A DNA stretch of 64,000 nt from an uncultured Bacteroidales bacterium (lineage in GTDB: Bacteria > Bacteroidota > Bacteroidia > Bacteroidales > F082), in NCBI GenBank assembly GCA_905234765.1, contig CAJOIF010000016.1:1-64000 (forward strand), given 5' to 3'. The position numbers and the translations under genes are program-made. The notes below the pieces were generated by a model. It saw nothing but the letters and a program-made list of their open reading frames with translations, did no database searches and was not told the DNA's origin. Positions 53,089-60,631 of the stretch are shown here, in pieces. The first letter of the stretch is position 1. The number at the start of each line of letters is the position of its first letter.

Positions 53089-53607
53089 ATGGACAGTCGT
53101 AATGAGAAGTCTTGGCATGCCCTTTACGTCAGGTCGCGGTCGGAGAAAAGAGTCTTGTCGCAACTTGAGGAAATGGGCATTCAGGCTTATCTGCCGTTGA
53201 TCACCGAGGTCAAACAATGGAGCGACCGCCGCAAGAAAGTCGAGGAACCATTGTTCAAGTCGTATGTATTTGTTTGTTCCAGCAATAAGGAGTACATCTC
53301 CATTCTGAATGTTTATGGAGTGGTGCGGTTCGTCACGTTTGAAAGAAAGCCAGTAGTTGTTCCCGAGAACCAGATCCTTGCCATCAAGAAGTTTGTTGAG
53401 GACTTTGAGAAAGGCGATGAATTTAAGATGCGGAACGACGAAGACCTAAAGGATGGACAGATGGTTAGAATCATCAACGGCCCTTTGAAAGGACTTGTCG
53501 GACGGCTCGAAACCATCCTCAACAAGCGCCATCTGATTGTGTTTATCGAAGCGGTTGGACAATACATACCCGTACATATCCCAAGAGCGAAGGTAGAACC
53601 AGCTTGA
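53089..53607 (+). CDS. UpxY-like/NusG-family transcription antiterminator
   Basis: 172 residues. NusG N-terminal domain: WHALYVRSRSEKRVLSQLEEMGIQAYLPL, RRKKVEEPLFKSYVFV and VVRFVTFERKPVVVPENQI. A KOW domain follows: DGQMVRIINGPLKGLVGRLE. In Bacteroides UpxY proteins open a capsule operon and stop early termination. Here it lies 18 bases after wzc, at the end of the module, so it may act on another glycan operon or on itself. Confidence 0.88.
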   Translation: MDSRNEKSWHALYVRSRSEKRVLSQLEEMGIQAYLPLITEVKQWSDRRKKVEEPLFKSYVFVCSSNKEYISILNVYGVVRFVTFERKPVVVPENQILAIKKFVEDFEKGDEFKMRNDEDLKDGQMVRIINGPLKGLVGRLETILNKRHLIVFIEAVGQYIPVHIPRAKVEPA

Positions 53608-53648
53608 AGACACGAAAAGAAATTGGTTTCCCATACAGATATTATTTC

Positions 53649-53656
53649 TATTTTTG
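53649..53656 (+). promoter_or_regulatory. -7 box (TATTTTTG) for the coiled-coil protein
   Basis: Exact TAnnTTTG, 23 bases before the ATG; separates this gene from the export module. Confidence 0.6.
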
Positions 53657-53679
53657 CAACCAAATAAAACTACAAAATC

Positions 53680-54612
53680 ATGGATTCAGTAGAGAGAAAT
53701 AAGAAAAACGCCGCCAAGAACAAGACATTGCTCTATGCAGTTATGGTCGCCTTGTTGTTGTCTTTGGTCATTGTCGTCGTTTTGGCAGTCAGGAATGCCT
53801 CCATTAAAAGCGACTTGAAAACGCTTGAAGCGGAGAAGGAAATGCAGCGTATGGATTTCCAAGCTGAGGTGGACAGCCTGATGAAAGTACACAACGAACT
53901 GAAAGAAAGCTACGGCGAACTGAGTCAGGAACTAGCTGAAAAGGACAGTATCATTCAAGCCGATGCCATCGAGATCAAGAAGCTCCTTGACTCCCAGTGG
54001 GACTACAACCGTATCAAGAAGAAACTTGCCTCGCTGCAAAACATTGCTCAGAAATACGTGCGTCAGATGGATTCGTTGTATACGGTCAACCGCGAACTGG
54101 TGGCCGAGAATGAACGTATCCGCGAGGAATACCAAGCCGAAAAACGGCAAAACACCAACCTCACCCGCCAAAACGATGAGTTAGCTGGAAAAGTGAATAT
54201 GGCTTCAACTATCAAAATCCACAGCTTGACCGCTACGCCAGTGCGTTTCAAGGGCGGCTCTAAGGAAGCAGAGACAGATAGAGCCAACCGTGCTGAACGC
54301 ATTAGGGTTAACTTCACTTTGACGCAAAATGATTTGGTGGAGCCAGGCACCAAGGTGTTTTATCTTCGTATCGCTGACCCCAGCAAGGCAGTGATCACCA
54401 AAGGATCGGGTGACGAGTATTCGTTCTCTTCGAATGGCGAGACCTTGCAATACACCGAAAAAATACGTGTCAATTATGAAGGCAAGGATGCGCCTATCCG
54501 TGTTTATTACGTGAAGCCTTCCAACATCGAGTTCCAACCCGGACGCTATTTCATCGATGTGTATGAACAGAACGGGAGACTCATCGGGCAGACGTCCGTG
54601 GAAATGAGATAA
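53680..54612 (+). CDS. Membrane-anchored coiled-coil protein, unknown function
   Basis: 310 residues. One N-terminal helix (LLYAVMVALLLSLVIVVVLAV), then a long coiled coil (residues 45-175, heptads such as LKTLEAEKEMQRMDF and LVAENERIREEYQAE), then a beta-rich domain (VRINFTLTQ-like strands, IRVYYVKPSNIEFQPGRYFIDVYE). I do not recognise the family, but the same layout is frequent in Bacteroidota. The beta domain is probably periplasmic, with the coiled coil spanning from the inner membrane. Confidence 0.75.
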   Translation: MDSVERNKKNAAKNKTLLYAVMVALLLSLVIVVVLAVRNASIKSDLKTLEAEKEMQRMDFQAEVDSLMKVHNELKESYGELSQELAEKDSIIQADAIEIKKLLDSQWDYNRIKKKLASLQNIAQKYVRQMDSLYTVNRELVAENERIREEYQAEKRQNTNLTRQNDELAGKVNMASTIKIHSLTATPVRFKGGSKEAETDRANRAERIRVNFTLTQNDLVEPGTKVFYLRIADPSKAVITKGSGDEYSFSSNGETLQYTEKIRVNYEGKDAPIRVYYVKPSNIEFQPGRYFIDVYEQNGRLIGQTSVEMR

Positions 54613-54614
54613 GA

Positions 54615-55340
54615 TTATTCGAAAACCATTTTCAGCACTTCGTGCGACTTGAAACTTTTCATCACCGATGCGTGAAGTCGCATGAAGGTTATCAATCCGT
54701 CTAACAGTTGCCGCCGCTGGCCTACATTCATGGGCTGGCGGCAGGCTTCTTCTATGCCCGCATCAATCAGACGCGACAGAAGAACTGCGTTGTCAGCATC
54801 GAAATAGTAAGGATGCGCGGGATAATCGTGCACAAACAGCCCTTCCATCATGTCGAAACAAGAGCCTTCGCTGTAGTTCGTCTTGGGATAGAACCCGAGA
54901 TGGCGCGTCAGTTCAAGCGTGAAGTACAAAGGAAAGTTGGCATAGCCATCCGCCGCCAAGTCGAGCCAAAGCAGGCTTTGTTCGATGAAGTCGTAAAGCG
55001 GCTCGTTTCGCTCTTGCTCGGTGAGGGTCTTGGTGAGTAATTCGCCAACGTACATCATGATGGCGCTTTTGTTCATCACATGAGGCAGGCTTTGGTAGAC
55101 AACCGCCATTTGCACGTCTTTCAGGTATCCCAAACCAGTTTGTTTCGGGTTGCCGACTTCTACATATTCAATAATGTTAAGCTGTTGGAAAAATGCCGCG
55201 CGGTTTTTTGCGTTGCGGTTAAACGCGCCTTTTACCATATACGATTTTAGACCCGAATCACGTGTAAATGCCTTTACAATCAGGTTGGAGTCGCCATAGC
55301 GCAACGATTGTAAAACGATACCCCGTGTCTTGTCGCTCAT
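54615..55340 (-). CDS. recO: DNA repair protein RecO
   Basis: 241 residues from the ATG at 55340. An OB fold at the N-terminus (TRGIVLQSLRYGDSNLIVKAFTRDSG, YMVKGAF) and a helical C-terminal part with the typical GYANFPLYFTLELTRHLGFYP. It helps RecR load RecA in gap repair. The zinc cysteines of the classical form are not evident, as in some Bacteroidales RecO. It lies 2 bases behind porZ on the same strand, an unusual pairing. Confidence 0.88.
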   Translation of the reverse strand: MSDKTRGIVLQSLRYGDSNLIVKAFTRDSGLKSYMVKGAFNRNAKNRAAFFQQLNIIEYVEVGNPKQTGLGYLKDVQMAVVYQSLPHVMNKSAIMMYVGELLTKTLTEQERNEPLYDFIEQSLLWLDLAADGYANFPLYFTLELTRHLGFYPKTNYSEGSCFDMMEGLFVHDYPAHPYYFDADNAVLLSRLIDAGIEEACRQPMNVGQRRQLLDGLITFMRLHASVMKSFKSHEVLKMVFE

Positions 55341-55342
55341 TG

Positions 55343-57658
55343 TTATTGAACCAAAATTTTGGCAGCACACCGACCAGATCCATCCTTGGTGCTGGCAAAG
55401 ATAAGATAAACGCCTGGAGTGACACGTTGTCCGTCAATGGTGGTGAGGTCCCAAACGGCTTGACCACCTTCCGACATCATTTGTGTCACAAACTTGCCGT
55501 CGACGGTTGTGATTCTGACCAGAGAGTTGGCGACGAGCCCTTTGATGCCGACATAACCTTCGTATTCGGGTCTGACAGGGTTGGGATAGGCGATGACATT
55601 GTCAGGATTTTCTACTGGTTCTGAGGCTTCGGAACGGTAGGAGATCACGCCGCTTGCTGTGCCGAAAAACACCTCTCCCTCATCGGAAATAGCCATGGTT
55701 GTCACGGAGTTTTCCAGCAAGGGACTGTTGTCGGTGGTGAAGTAATGTATCTGTTCAGGTTTCTGCTCGAACGACATAAGACTCACACCCGAATCGAGGC
55801 CAAACCAAATTTGGTTGGCACCGTTGACGGCCATGGACAACACGTTGGAGCCTTTGAAGAGCGGATCCCATTGGCTGGTGCCGTCGTTGCGATCGATTTT
55901 TACCACCGAGGCCGTATAGCCTTGTTCGGTAAAGATACGTTTGGTGTCATCAAAATAACACGGCCCGTCGCTAGTGCCTACCCAAACAGCACCGTCCTTA
56001 TCGACGGCGAGGCAGTTGACGGTACCCAACAGCCCTCCGCTGGAAGTGCTTTTGTTGAGATAAGCCACTTGGTCGTCAGAGGTGATGTCAAGGGTGCCTC
56101 CGTCGTTGAAGACGATGAGTTCACCATTGCGCCTGATGATCCATTTATAGTCGTTTTTGTCAATGACCATGGTTCCAAGATCGGCACCGCTAGTAGTGCC
56201 GCCAAGGCTATAGGATTGCCATGTACCGTCGGTTTTCATCACCGAGAGGGGTTTGGCAGCTCCAGTGTTGGCCACCCAAAGGTTGTGCTTGCTGTCGAAA
56301 CCGAGGCCACTGATGTTGACGAGGTTGGGGTCCGCAATCCAGTAATCGAGCGAGCTGTTATCGGTGTTATAGACTTTTACTACTTGGTCGTCTTTGATTT
56401 GAATGAGGCCGTCGCCCCAGGTGCCGATATAAGTGATGCTTGGGTCATTGGGGTCGGTGACGGTGCATACATAGTCGGAGAAACCGGACAGTGTTTCCAT
56501 ATTGTCGTTGTAGAAAACCGTCCACATGCCGTCAAATCGGGCGACACCTTCTTTCAAATAGCGCTTCCCCCAGTTGGGCAAATGGCCTCCTGTGGCAATC
56601 CAAACTTGGTTGCCGCAGGCTTGCAGTTCAAAGACATTTTTTGACAAGGGGCCATTGGGTATGATGTCTTCATAATTCCATCCGTTGTTGGTTTTGATGA
56701 GGCCGCGTCGTGTGTCGCCAATCCAATAATCATGGTTGCTGTCGATAGCTGTCGATAGCGGCTCAATGCTGCTGCCTGGCGAATAAATGTTGAGCGTTTG
56801 GTTCAGGTTGCGGTCGTAGACCAGTACATTGTAACGAGAGGTAATGACGAACACATTGTCATAGGCGCGGAGTTCCATTTTTTGGCTTACATCGCTCTTA
56901 TCGAAATAGTCCCATCCGTTGCCGTTGTTGACGAAAAGTGTGTCTTGTTCGAAGCCGCCGTCGTAGTTGAGGAAGAGTTTGTTGTTGAAGACTTCCATTT
57001 CGGTGTAAGCCAGATGTGGATGAATCACCGAGCTGTCGAAATGCCACGAGGCGTAGTTGGCGAGGTTGGGTTCGTTTTGGGAAGCGTAATACACACCATT
57101 GTCGGTGCAGGCATAGATGCGACCATTGAAGAGCGCCACGTCGGTAACGTTTACGGAACTACCCTGGCTTCCAATATAATAGGTGTCTTTTACCTCTTCG
57201 CGGTTCAAATCGAAAACAACAATACCAAAGCTACAGGCCACGTAAGCCAAACTACCATCGAAAAATATATGGTTGATGTTTTTGTTGCCGACAATGTTTT
57301 TGTCTCGGATGTCACTCATGTTGGAAACGTTTCCGTCGGCATCAATCAGGTCGATATTGGCATTGGTGTAGGCTACCATAAGTTTGCGTTGGCTTTCGTT
57401 GTAGGCCATTGTGCTGATGCCGACATCCGACAATCCATTGATTTTATTCAGGATGTTGATGGAGTTGTCTTCCTTGTCGTAATAGAACAATTCGTGTTCT
57501 GTGGCAGCATAAACGAAGTTGCCTACAGGTTCCACGGCGATAACTTTGTGATAGGGCAGATGGGTGCGCCATTCGCCAATGGAAATGCTGTTTTGGGCAA
57601 AACCGATTGTGCCAAGGAGGGTAAATATTAATAAGGTGTAAATCTTCGGTCTGTTCAT
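55343..57658 (-). CDS. porZ: PorZ-like beta-propeller protein of the T9SS
   Basis: 771 residues. Signal peptide LLIFTLLGTIGFAQ. The body is a series of two-component-regulator propeller-like repeats (SIGEWRTHLPYHKVIAVEPVG, YYDKEDNSINILNKINGLSD, IYACTDNGVYYAS, IWFGLDSGVSLM, VFFGTASGVISYR) that would form two seven-blade propellers. The last 80 residues are a T9SS type A sorting domain (IAYPNPVRPEYEGYVGIKG, GVYLIFASTKDGSGRCAAKILVQ). PorZ is a surface part of the PorU/V/Q/Z attachment complex that handles A-LPS-modified cargo. The recO gene follows on the same strand. Confidence 0.85.
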   Translation of the reverse strand: MNRPKIYTLLIFTLLGTIGFAQNSISIGEWRTHLPYHKVIAVEPVGNFVYAATEHELFYYDKEDNSINILNKINGLSDVGISTMAYNESQRKLMVAYTNANIDLIDADGNVSNMSDIRDKNIVGNKNINHIFFDGSLAYVACSFGIVVFDLNREEVKDTYYIGSQGSSVNVTDVALFNGRIYACTDNGVYYASQNEPNLANYASWHFDSSVIHPHLAYTEMEVFNNKLFLNYDGGFEQDTLFVNNGNGWDYFDKSDVSQKMELRAYDNVFVITSRYNVLVYDRNLNQTLNIYSPGSSIEPLSTAIDSNHDYWIGDTRRGLIKTNNGWNYEDIIPNGPLSKNVFELQACGNQVWIATGGHLPNWGKRYLKEGVARFDGMWTVFYNDNMETLSGFSDYVCTVTDPNDPSITYIGTWGDGLIQIKDDQVVKVYNTDNSSLDYWIADPNLVNISGLGFDSKHNLWVANTGAAKPLSVMKTDGTWQSYSLGGTTSGADLGTMVIDKNDYKWIIRRNGELIVFNDGGTLDITSDDQVAYLNKSTSSGGLLGTVNCLAVDKDGAVWVGTSDGPCYFDDTKRIFTEQGYTASVVKIDRNDGTSQWDPLFKGSNVLSMAVNGANQIWFGLDSGVSLMSFEQKPEQIHYFTTDNSPLLENSVTTMAISDEGEVFFGTASGVISYRSEASEPVENPDNVIAYPNPVRPEYEGYVGIKGLVANSLVRITTVDGKFVTQMMSEGGQAVWDLTTIDGQRVTPGVYLIFASTKDGSGRCAAKILVQ

Positions 57659-57848
57659 AACAATGCGATTTGGGCTGTAAAGGTACGAAATTAATGAATT
57701 AAACGGGGTTTCGGGTGAATTATTGTTTTTGAAAACTTACGCTTTTCCAAAGTGTAACCTATCTGTCTACATTTCCGACAACCAATAAGGAAAATCTTTC
57801 GCGCCAAATGGATGACGCTGAAAAAGAGCATCATATAAGGCTTGTTTC

Positions 57849-57856
57849 TACCTTTG
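57849..57856 (+). promoter_or_regulatory. -7 box (TACCTTTG) for the FISUMP gene
   Basis: Exact TAnnTTTG, 60 bases before the ATG at 57917; the leader contains ACCGATGGACCGATGGGAT. Confidence 0.5.
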
Positions 57857-57916
57857 CGAGGTAATAAACTAACCTTAAAACCGATGGACCGATGGGATAG
57901 AACAGGTTGAAAAACG

Positions 57917-59140
57917 ATGAAATTTGGGAGAAATTCACTTATTGCTATGGCTGTTTTATCACTTTCCATCTTTCAGACATCGATAAGTTATGCGCAATGG
58001 CATGGTGGAATGGGATACCAAAATGGGCACGAATATGTTGATCTTGATTTGCCGAGTGGTACTTTATGGGCCACCTGTAATGTGGGCGCTACCACCCCAG
58101 TGGGCTATGGCGCACACTTTCCTTGGGGCGAAACTACTGCAATGAAATTATGTAGCTATGACACATATAAGTACATCCGAGGTATGTATACTCTTTGTCT
58201 TTCTAAATACTGCCCCGATGCAAAGTTTGGCTGTAATGATTTCGCTGATAATCTGACCGTTTTGGAGCCATGTGACGATGCCGCTTCGGCTCATTGGGGC
58301 AATGGTTGGAGAATGCCTACCAAGGAAGAGTGGGAAGAGTTGATTGCTAATACCACTCAGTCAGGCACTACCCGAAACGGTGTAAACGGTGTACAGTTCT
58401 CTGCACCCAACGGACAATCAGTTTTCTTGCCTGCTGCTGGTTGTTCTGATTGGATCAGGGAGAGTGATATGAGTGGAACAATCGGGTTGTACTGGTCAAG
58501 CTCGCTATGTCGTTTTAAACCGTTCTATGCATGGAATATGAGGATTTTGGCAAATGCGGTTGATGGTGATCCATTTGTCTATTGGGAAGGCCCCCGTAAC
58601 AATTGTTACTCTGTCAGGCCAGTATGCTCAAGGCAATATAGTAATACTAACAAGGGATTATTGAACTCTTATGAGGCAGAGATGGCTTCTATTAATGATG
58701 TCAGAGCAGGTCTGAAAGATTATAAAGAGCATAATCGTGTGACTCATATGCTTATTACAAGAGGAGATGGAGCATACTTCGTGTCTGAAAAAGGCGAAGT
58801 TATTTCTATGGATTTATCTACTATGGATAATGATCACGATCAATTATTGAGGATTCAAGGGGAATGGTGCCACCATGCTTATGAAGAAGGATATAGTTGG
58901 AATTTTATAAATGCTCAAATTCTATCTTTTGATAAAGTCTCTGTTTGGATTAAATATAAAGGCAAAAAGTGGGAAGAGGTATATTCTGGTCCATCATCGA
59001 TTTATTTGTCACCCAATACGGTGTATTCTGAAAAGCTTTCCAAAGCATTTGCTATACCCTCAAACAAATCCATATATTTAGGAGGTATTGATGACATTAG
59101 AATTCGTTTTGAAGGTGGAAAAGTGACCACAATCTATTAA
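57917..59140 (+). CDS. Secreted FISUMP-domain protein
   Basis: 407 residues. Signal peptide (LIAMAVLSLSIFQTSISYAQ). Residues 30-240 match the Fibrobacter succinogenes major paralogous domain (FISUMP/DUF1566 type): HEYVDLDLPSGTLWATCNVGA, FPWGETT, GNGWRMPTKEEWEELI, LPAAGCSDWI and GLYWSSSL. From 245 on is a separate beta-rich region without a name (AGLKDYKEHNRVTHMLITRG, YLSPNTVYSEKLSKA). The gene is AT-rich. Exported by Sec; no T9SS tail is seen. Role unknown. Confidence 0.78.
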   Translation: MKFGRNSLIAMAVLSLSIFQTSISYAQWHGGMGYQNGHEYVDLDLPSGTLWATCNVGATTPVGYGAHFPWGETTAMKLCSYDTYKYIRGMYTLCLSKYCPDAKFGCNDFADNLTVLEPCDDAASAHWGNGWRMPTKEEWEELIANTTQSGTTRNGVNGVQFSAPNGQSVFLPAAGCSDWIRESDMSGTIGLYWSSSLCRFKPFYAWNMRILANAVDGDPFVYWEGPRNNCYSVRPVCSRQYSNTNKGLLNSYEAEMASINDVRAGLKDYKEHNRVTHMLITRGDGAYFVSEKGEVISMDLSTMDNDHDQLLRIQGEWCHHAYEEGYSWNFINAQILSFDKVSVWIKYKGKKWEEVYSGPSSIYLSPNTVYSEKLSKAFAIPSNKSIYLGGIDDIRIRFEGGKVTTIY

Positions 59141-59200
59141 TAATTCAATAATAAATCAACCCCGATGCGCCCGATGGGATATAACTGGGCACCAAAGAAA

Positions 59201-59641
59201 ATGAAGAAAATATTCTTATTTGTTGTGTCATTGTTTTGTATAACAATGGCTGTGAATGCACAAGATGCAAGTGGTAGTTGCAAATTGCCTGGAACTTATG
59301 ATTATGTGAATGTTGATTTCTATAAAGGCTCTTCTAATGGGGAAGGAAACATCGTACTAAGTAACCAAACAAGCACTGGTCAGTATATTACTGAAATTAA
59401 AGTACAAGTTACGGCGGAAATCCTATATGATTATGAAGAAGAATACAAAGGTACTTATACGGGAGGTACACCTATCTATCAAAAAAACAAAAATAAACCA
59501 TTATGGAAAACCGTAACATTGTTTAATGATAAGATTCGTGGTATTAGTGCGAACGAGACCAGAAGACAAACTGTCTCAATGCCAAAATATTATGATATCA
59601 GAAATATTGAAGTTTCGGTTGGAAATCTTATCTGCAAATAA
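59201..59641 (+). CDS. Small secreted protein, unknown function
   Basis: 146 residues from the ATG at 59201 (MKKIFLFVVSLFCITMAVNAQ signal peptide). The mature part is beta-rich (YDYVNVDFYKGSSNGEGNIVLSN-like strands) with an acidic YDYEEEYKGTYTGG region. AT-rich like the gene before it, 60 bases upstream, and its leader CCCGATGCGCCCGATGGGAT resembles that of the FISUMP gene. No family recognised. It ends at a strong terminator. Confidence 0.62.
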   Translation: MKKIFLFVVSLFCITMAVNAQDASGSCKLPGTYDYVNVDFYKGSSNGEGNIVLSNQTSTGQYITEIKVQVTAEILYDYEEEYKGTYTGGTPIYQKNKNKPLWKTVTLFNDKIRGISANETRRQTVSMPKYYDIRNIEVSVGNLICK

Positions 59642-59660
59642 TTCTAAAAATAAAAGAATC

Positions 59661-59705
59661 AATAAAGGTGTCCTTATGTTCATGGACACCTTTATTCTTT
59701 TTTTT
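59661..59705 (+). terminator. Strong Rho-independent terminator
   Basis: Perfect 13-bp arms AATAAAGGTGTCC and GGACACCTTTATT with a 10-base loop, followed by C and eight T. Ends the two-gene secreted unit. Confidence 0.9.
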
Positions 59706-59739
59706 CACGACAATATGGTTAGTAATTATAAATTCTCCT

Positions 59740-59747
59740 TATCTTTG
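59740..59747 (+). promoter_or_regulatory. -7 box (TATCTTTG) for the structured leader and XRE gene
   Basis: Exact TAnnTTTG, 250 bases before the XRE-like gene, so a long untranslated leader is implied. Confidence 0.5.
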
Positions 59748-59826
59748 TCCCAACAAAAAAGAAAGGACTTATAGACAAAATTAAAATACTGACATAACCA
59801 CACCGAGCTTTACGCTCTTATTCTGA

Positions 59827-59964
59827 TACATCGAAAATCTGGTACATTTTGGAGTAAGAATAAGTTTGCGAAAAGTTCATGTCCGTTGGGCGTGAACTGT
59901 TTCGTTTTACCAGAGCCTCGATGTATGGATAAGCAAGCAAAACGGTTCCGCCCGTTTTGTTTGC
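59827..59964 (+). other. Strongly structured leader or RNA element before the XRE-like gene
   Basis: No gene in 59642-59997. Nested pairing is visible: a 9-bp outer stem (59826-59834 with 59918-59926), a 3x3 loop, a 7-bp stem TCTGGTA/TACCAGA (59838-59844 with 59908-59914), and within it a 13-bp hairpin with one bulge (59869-59881 with 59891-59904). A second 13-bp hairpin with one G-U (GCAAGCAAAACGG, 59933-59945, with 59952-59964) lies 33 bases before the ATG. There is no T-run, so this is not a terminator. Confidence 0.5.
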
Positions 59965-59997
59965 CTACCGCGCAAGGCTCCCCGCAAAGGCAAACCA

Positions 59998-60234
59998 ATG
60001 ATTGAAGAACCGCATATAGGGAAACTCATCAAAGCTGAATTGGCTCGGCAAGGACGCAGCATCACCTGGCTGGCTGTGCAACTCAACTATTCGCGGCAGT
60101 ATGTCTACAAATTGTTTCGCCGCAAATGGATTTACACAGATTTGCTGCTCAAAATCTGCGATATTCTGGATTATGATTTCTTCAAATGCTTTTCGGAATG
60201 GCGGGAGCAAAGAAACAAAATCGCTACCAAATAA
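59998..60234 (+). CDS. Small XRE-like DNA-binding protein
   Basis: 78 residues. Helix-turn-helix pattern IGKLIKAELARQGRSITWLAVQLNYSRQYVYKLFRRKWIYTD, then LLLKICDILDYDFFKCF. This is the Cro/CI-type fold of small orphan regulators in Bacteroidales. It has a long leader with strong structure and no partner gene on the same strand. Targets unknown. Confidence 0.72.
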   Translation: MIEEPHIGKLIKAELARQGRSITWLAVQLNYSRQYVYKLFRRKWIYTDLLLKICDILDYDFFKCFSEWREQRNKIATK

Positions 60235-60254
60235 CCATTTTGGAAGGAATGATT

Positions 60255-60431
60255 TTATGCACGATAACTTTTTCTAATACCGTTTCTCAACAAAGTGCCA
60301 AATTGCGAAACAGTCATGCTGCCCTCAGGTATGGTTTCGTCAACAGTCGCCAACCCAGAACTAATCAGATTTCCCAAGGCATCAAGCACCATCTGATTGT
60401 TTTCGTCGTATCTCAGAGTTATTGTCGTCAT
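60255..60431 (-). CDS. Orphan antitoxin-like small protein
   Basis: 58 residues from the ATG at 60431 (MTTITLRYDENNQMVLDALGNLI). The N-terminal part looks like the RelB-type antitoxins of Bacteroidales (MTTxTLxYDxxN...L..L..SGL). A perfect -7 box lies 21 bases upstream. No toxin gene follows; the next gene to the left runs the other way. It may be a remnant or a solitary regulator. Confidence 0.5.
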   Translation of the reverse strand: MTTITLRYDENNQMVLDALGNLISSGLATVDETIPEGSMTVSQFGTLLRNGIRKSYRA

Positions 60432-60452
60432 TTTTCCGAATGGTTTCTGTTG

Positions 60453-60460
60453 CAAAAGTA
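60453..60460 (-). promoter_or_regulatory. -7 box (TACTTTTG) for the orphan antitoxin-like gene
   Basis: Exact TAnnTTTG on the minus strand, 21 bases before the ATG. Confidence 0.5.
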
Positions 60461-60501
60461 ACAATTATTTACTAAATCGCAATAGTTTACGAAATTCTTT
60501 G

Positions 60502-60509
60502 TACTTTTG
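60502..60509 (+). promoter_or_regulatory. -7 box (TACTTTTG) for the pseudouridine synthase
   Basis: Exact TAnnTTTG, about 120 bases before the ATG at 60632; the leader contains a palindromic repeat (60519-60600). Confidence 0.55.
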
Positions 60510-60518
60510 CCGCCCATT

Positions 60519-60600
60519 ATCGGACTTTGGGACTTCAATTCTTAGAAACGGAGGGACTTGAGAGTCACGAGTCTCGCAGTCCCGCGTCCCGTAGTCCAAT
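60519..60600. repeat. GTCTCGCAGTC family repeat, copy 3, in the leader of the pseudouridine synthase
   Basis: Ends ATCGGACTTTGGGAC and the complement of GTCCCGTAGTCCAAT match at 12 of 15 positions. The interior GAGTCTCGCAGTCCCGCGTCCCG matches the copies at 25.9 and 36.7 kb. Confidence 0.6.
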
Positions 60601-60631
60601 ACCACTTATACATTATTTATATACCAACAAA

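Noticed and set aside
55745..56644. Plus-strand reading frame of 299 codons opposite porZ
   Set aside because: Antisense shadow; the porZ frame has signal peptide, propeller repeats and sorting domain.
59526..59774. Plus-strand reading frame across the end of the small secreted gene
   Set aside because: Out of frame with that gene, spans its terminator and reads low-complexity sequence.
59827..59926. 6S RNA as identity of the structured region
   Set aside because: The internal loop is very lopsided and lacks the symmetric promoter-like bubble; no positive evidence for 6S.
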